The notes under the pieces are model-generated. The model saw only the letters and a list, made by a program, of their open reading frames with translations. It searched no databases and was not told the origin of the DNA. From an uncultured bacterium (lineage in GTDB: Bacteria; Verrucomicrobiota; Lentisphaeria; Oligosphaerales; Oligosphaeraceae), in assembly GCA_902783355.1 (NCBI GenBank), contig CACZQQ010000247.1:1-8637 (forward strand): a DNA stretch of 8,637 nucleotides. Reading direction: 5' to 3'. Shown here in pieces: positions 5,457-8,637 of this stretch (positions within the stretch are counted from its first letter, which is position 1; the number at the start of each line of letters is the position of its first letter). The translations under genes were made by a program, and so were the position numbers.

Positions 5457-7673
5457 ATGGACGAAAACATCACCTTGTCCAGCGGTGAATGCCGTCTGGA
5501 ATTGTCTGCGGCGGACGGGCGCCTGCGCTCCTTCCGTTTCCGCGGGGAGGAACTCCTGCGGGAGAGCGAGGCGCTCTTCACGTTGGGCGTCCGCGACGCG
5601 GCGGGAGAACTGCACATCCTCTCCAGCAGCGACTTCGCGTCTGTACAATATGAATATGTACAGGACGAGAAGCGCCTGACCCTGCAATACGCGGCGCATC
5701 CGCAGGGACCGTCCTTCCGCTGCCGCGTCTTCCTGCGCACGCTCCACAACGCCTTCCTGTGGCGCTTCGAAGTCACAGGACAGGGCGCGGGGCGGCTGCT
5801 CGAATGGGTGGACGGGCCGCAGGTCGTCGTGCGCGGCGACTTGGCGGGCCGCCCAGGCGGCGAGGGCCACGTCTTCCAAGGCATGCACGAAGGCATCCTC
5901 ATCGACAATCCGCGGCTGCGCGAGGAGTGCCATGGCGGCGGCTTCGCCTATCGGCCGATGGGATGGCCCAACAACGGCGCCAACGGCTACTATCCAGGCT
6001 GTGCCCAAATGCAGTTCCTGGCCTACTACAACGACCGCGGCGGCCTCTACTTCGGCGCCCACGACCCCGCCCACGGCACCAAGGCCGTCGAGGTCGCCAG
6101 CCTCGACGAGGCGCGCTGCCGCCTCTCGCTGCAGACCTTCTGCGGAAGCCAGGGAGAGGACGGCACCTATCTGACGCCCTTCGAGTTCGTCCTCGCAGGC
6201 TTCAAGGGCGACTGGATGGACGCCGCCGACATCTACCGCAACTGGACGCAGGCCGCCGGCGCCCTGCCGCCGCGCCTGATGGACAACCCGCGGATGCCCA
6301 AGTGGTTCGACCGCTCGCCGCTGATGCTCTTCGTGCCCGTGCGGGGCGACGGCGACGACAAGGGCGCCATGCAGCCCAACGAATACTTCCCCTACGTCAG
6401 GATCATGGAGACGGTGCGCCGCTACGCGCGCACCGTCGGCGGCCCCGTCATGGTCGTGCTGATGCATTGGGAGGGCACGGCCCCGTGGGCGCCGCCCTAC
6501 GTCTGGCCGCCCTACGGCGGCGTGGAGGCCCTCGCCGAACTGCGCGACGCCCTCCACGCAGAGGGCCATCTGCTTGGCGTCTACTGCTCTGGCACGGCGT
6601 GGACGCAGACCTCCTCCATCGTCCCCTACTCGCAGGAGGAGAAATGCGACCGCGAGAACCTGCGCGCGGAGATGGCGCGCGGCCCCAAGGGGCAGCTGGA
6701 GGCGCTCATCTGCAACGGGCCGCCGGGCATCGGCCAGCGCCTCGGCTTCGACTGCTGCGTCTTCCGCAAATGGACACGGGAGACCGTCGCCGCCGAAATC
6801 ATGAAACTGGCGGATTTCGGCATCGACTACGCGCAGTTCTTCGACCAGAACCTTGGCGGCTCCTCCCATTTCTGCCATGCCGCCGACCATGGCCATCCCA
6901 AGGTGCCCGGCCCGTGGCAGACCGAGGCGATGGAGACGCTGTGCCGCCAGGTGGAGGCCGACCTTGCGAAACGCGGCAGCCACATGCTCGTCGGCTGCGA
7001 GGCGGCCGCCGCTCATCCATATATTAAGTATATGCAATTCAGTGATTTACGCAATGTGAACGCGCTGTGGCTGGGCAGCCGTCCCGTCCCTGCCTACGCC
7101 TACGTCTTCCATGAATACGTCAACAATTTCATGGGCAACCAGAACGGCCTGACGATGAGCCTCGACATGGACGCCGCCCCCGACAACCTCCTGTGGCGCA
7201 TCGCCTACTCCTTTGCCGCAGGCGACATGCTGGCGGCGCCGCTCAAGGACGGCGGTCGCATCGCGTGGTGCTGGGTCATGAAATGGCATCTTTCCGAACC
7301 GGCGCAGGAGCCTCTCGTCACCTTGCTGCACAATCTCAGCCAGTGGCGGCGCGGCGAGGGCAAGCCGTGGCTTGTCTACGGGCGGATGCGCCGCCCCTTC
7401 GCCGCCGTCACCGCAGCCCCCTACGAACTGCCGCTGCGCATCATGCCGCAGCCGCTCCGGCTGGACGGCGTCCTCACCAGCGCGTGGACGGCGCCCGACG
7501 GCGCGGCGGCGCAGTTCCTGGTCAATTTCCGCCCCCGACCGCAGACCGTCCATCTGCGCCTTCCCGACGGCTGCACTGCGCGGCTTCTGGCGCAGGACGG
7601 CGGCACGGCGTCCCTCTCCGGCGAGACGGATCTGGCCCTGCAGCCCCTCTCCGCCGTCCGCCTGACCCTATAG
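5457..7673 (+). CDS. DUF6259-like glycosidase-like protein
   Basis: This 738-residue protein has no signal peptide and is probably cytosolic. Three regions can be seen. Residues 1-270 look like a mutarotase-type beta-sandwich, with the family-typical QFLAYYNDRGGLYFGAHD (186-203) and YRNWTQ (260-265). Residues 285-610 form a presumed TIM barrel: VMVVLMHWEG (331-340), LLGVYCSG (372-379), FGIDYAQFFDQNLGG (454-468), a His-rich CHAADHGHP segment (473-481) and LVGCEAAAAHP (511-521). Residues 635-738 look like a C-terminal beta-sandwich. The pattern, especially YAQFFDQ plus HGHP, fits DUF6259, a predicted glycoside hydrolase family. Asp463 and Glu515 sit at strand ends where a nucleophile and an acid/base are expected, but this is inference. 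It starts 12 nt after the preceding stop, in the same operon. Two AT-rich dyads lie inside the gene (5641-5663 and 7018-7034), against otherwise GC-rich codons. The substrate is unknown. Confidence 0.83.
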   Translation: MDENITLSSGECRLELSAADGRLRSFRFRGEELLRESEALFTLGVRDAAGELHILSSSDFASVQYEYVQDEKRLTLQYAAHPQGPSFRCRVFLRTLHNAFLWRFEVTGQGAGRLLEWVDGPQVVVRGDLAGRPGGEGHVFQGMHEGILIDNPRLREECHGGGFAYRPMGWPNNGANGYYPGCAQMQFLAYYNDRGGLYFGAHDPAHGTKAVEVASLDEARCRLSLQTFCGSQGEDGTYLTPFEFVLAGFKGDWMDAADIYRNWTQAAGALPPRLMDNPRMPKWFDRSPLMLFVPVRGDGDDKGAMQPNEYFPYVRIMETVRRYARTVGGPVMVVLMHWEGTAPWAPPYVWPPYGGVEALAELRDALHAEGHLLGVYCSGTAWTQTSSIVPYSQEEKCDRENLRAEMARGPKGQLEALICNGPPGIGQRLGFDCCVFRKWTRETVAAEIMKLADFGIDYAQFFDQNLGGSSHFCHAADHGHPKVPGPWQTEAMETLCRQVEADLAKRGSHMLVGCEAAAAHPYIKYMQFSDLRNVNALWLGSRPVPAYAYVFHEYVNNFMGNQNGLTMSLDMDAAPDNLLWRIAYSFAAGDMLAAPLKDGGRIAWCWVMKWHLSEPAQEPLVTLLHNLSQWRRGEGKPWLVYGRMRRPFAAVTAAPYELPLRIMPQPLRLDGVLTSAWTAPDGAAAQFLVNFRPRPQTVHLRLPDGCTARLLAQDGGTASLSGETDLALQPLSAVRLTL
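5641..5663. repeat. Inverted repeat with two TGTACA sites inside the DUF6259-like gene
   Basis: Arms CTGTACA (5641-5647) and TGTACAG (5657-5663) are perfect inverted repeats separated by the 9-nt AT-rich spacer ATATGAATA. Each arm contains the self-complementary hexamer TGTACA; the centres are 15 bp apart. It codes for residues 62-69 of the DUF6259-like protein. The symmetry and AT-richness are unlike the surrounding GC-rich sequence and resemble a repressor operator; binding is inference. Confidence 0.45.
7018..7034. repeat. AT-rich inverted repeat inside the DUF6259-like gene
   Basis: CATATA (7018-7023) and TATATG (7029-7034) are perfect inverted arms around a 5-nt spacer, TTAAG. They lie at the start of an AT-rich island to about 7060 that codes for residues 520-535, just after the presumed active-site segment LVGCEAAAAHP. 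The function is unknown. Confidence 0.35.
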
Positions 7674-7701
7674 CAGGATGCCTCCTTCGTTTGGAATTGC
7701 C

Positions 7702-8637
7702 ATGATACCACGAATCATCATCTGCCTTGTTGCTTTCATGACTTGCCTTGCCGTCCATGGCCAGACGCCTTCGCTGCAGCAGCCGCAGGATGTCGCCGCC
7801 TGGCTGCAGAAATCGTCCGCCGGCTGCCTGGTCGCCTTGACGGAGAGCGGGTTGCGGATAAGCCGCCGTGAGGCATCGAAGCCGTCCGTCCGACCGCCAT
7901 TTTCCATTGTCCTGACCGACGCCGCCATGCCCGCGACCTACGACAGGCTGTCGGAGGCACTGCGCGCCGCCTCTCCGGACGCGCTGGAGTTCACGTTGGC
8001 CGCGCCGCCATGGGACAAGTTCTCCCTGCCGCTCGACCTGACGGCACAGGCAATCCTGAAGGAACTCCCTGAAGGGCAAGTCAATGCAATCGCCGTGGTG
8101 CTTCCTTCAGAGCCATGGACACACGATTTGGCGACCTTGTGGAACCTGCGGGCCCTCGTCGCTCTGCTGGACGGCGGTCTCGCCGACCGGCGGCAGGCCA
8201 GGTACCAGTTCCTGCAGGAGTTCTGCGGCGACAACGCCGCCCCCATCGTGGAGTGCTTTCGGGAGCGGGAGCGCTGCTTCATGACAGCCGCCGCCTTGAC
8301 CGTCCTCCCCAATCATTCAATGCCGCAACCTTCTGCCGTCTTCACGCTTCTGGCTTTGGAGAAGATGGCCGCCGCCATGGACAATCTCCACCATCCCAAT
8401 GCCTACGTCCAGGCCGAGAGCGACCGCTTTCAAGCCGTCTATGCGCCGATCCTGCAAGAACATCGGGCCGCCATCCGCCAGATGGTGCCTGGCGCGCCTG
8501 CGGCCCCGTTCGTCGCGTTGCACGGCGGCGCCCCGTCGGTGAAAAGCACGGTCGCCCTCACGGTGGACGCCGAACGGCTCTGGCTGCGGCTGGAGGCGGA
8601 GGAGCCCAACATGGCGGAGCGCAAGCGGAATTGCACG
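7702..8637 (+). CDS. Secreted protein with DUF4838-like helical segment and start of CBM9-like domain, 3' truncated by window
   Basis: The ATG at 7702 opens a frame of 312 codons without a stop up to the window edge. A weak ribosome binding site (GGAA, 7693-7696) and a gap of only 28 nt after the previous stop suggest the same operon. The N-terminus MIPRIIICLVAFMTCLAVHG is a clear signal peptide, probably cleaved before Gln21 (VHG-Q). Residues 143-185 (LATLWNLRALVALLDGG, then FLQEFCGDNAAP at 170-181) resemble the helical segment that follows the barrel in DUF4838 proteins; compare LLWNPALDVQEL and FAYGYYGAAG in the first secreted protein here. The glycosidase barrel itself is not evident upstream of it. 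Residues 268-312 (TVALTVDAERLWLRLEAEEP, then NMAERKRNCT) look like the opening strands of a CBM9-like carbohydrate-binding domain, the rest of which would follow outside the window. It may be an exported glycan-binding protein derived from DUF4838 rather than an enzyme. The CDS is firm; the domain calls are moderate. Confidence 0.8.
   Translation, partial: MIPRIIICLVAFMTCLAVHGQTPSLQQPQDVAAWLQKSSAGCLVALTESGLRISRREASKPSVRPPFSIVLTDAAMPATYDRLSEALRAASPDALEFTLAAPPWDKFSLPLDLTAQAILKELPEGQVNAIAVVLPSEPWTHDLATLWNLRALVALLDGGLADRRQARYQFLQEFCGDNAAPIVECFRERERCFMTAAALTVLPNHSMPQPSAVFTLLALEKMAAAMDNLHHPNAYVQAESDRFQAVYAPILQEHRAAIRQMVPGAPAAPFVALHGGAPSVKSTVALTVDAERLWLRLEAEEPNMAERKRNCT

Noticed and set aside
5759..7027. 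422-codon + strand frame inside the DUF6259-like gene
   Set aside because: It is Arg/Gly/Pro-rich low complexity, overlapped by a frame with clear domain motifs.
5247..7037. 596-codon open frame on the - strand
   Set aside because: It is a shadow of the DUF6259-like gene and the end of the gene before it. The translation has no recognisable motif, while the + strand carries family motifs and a perfect ribosome binding site.

Overview
The window is a GC-rich bacterial stretch (about 60-65% by eye) with all genes on the + strand. It reads as a carbohydrate-utilisation locus from the PVC superphylum, most likely Lentisphaerota (Victivallis-like). The reasons are the gene families found together: a prepilin-type H-X9-DG protein, a DUF4838 protein, a GntR/LacI-hybrid regulator, a DUF6259-like protein and a CBM9-like protein. 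The taxonomic call is inference; there is no rRNA or marker gene.

Layout. 2-346: 3' end of an H-X9-DG prepilin-like protein. 347-432: 86 nt gap without a convincing promoter or terminator. 433-2682: secreted DUF4838 glycosidase-like protein. 2683-2739: 57 nt gap almost filled by a strong 13-bp hairpin (2686-2718), then the ribosome binding site of the regulator. 2740-3792: regulator with a GntR-type winged helix and a LacI-type sugar-sensing domain. 3789-5444: cytosolic glycosidase-like barrel protein of unrecognised family, overlapping the regulator by ATGA. 5457-7673: cytosolic DUF6259-like three-domain glycosidase-like protein, with an AGGAGGT ribosome binding site that begins on the last base of the preceding stop codon. 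7702-8637: a secreted protein still open at the window edge, whose last visible residues look like the start of a CBM9-like domain.

Working model (inference): the secreted DUF4838 and CBM9-like proteins meet a complex glycan outside the cytoplasm, the two leaderless glycosidase-like proteins process imported fragments inside, and the regulator senses a released sugar. No transporter is in view and the substrate cannot be read from the sequence. The regulator, both cytosolic proteins and the last gene are spaced as one operon; the DUF4838 gene may share it, with the hairpin as a possible point of differential expression.

Sequence structure beyond genes: an intragenic pair of TGTACA sites (5641-5663) in the DUF6259-like gene, a second AT-rich dyad in the same gene (7018-7034), and AT-rich rare-codon islands in the DUF4838 gene. 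These stand out against the GC-rich background and could be operators, internal promoters, translation-pausing segments or chance.
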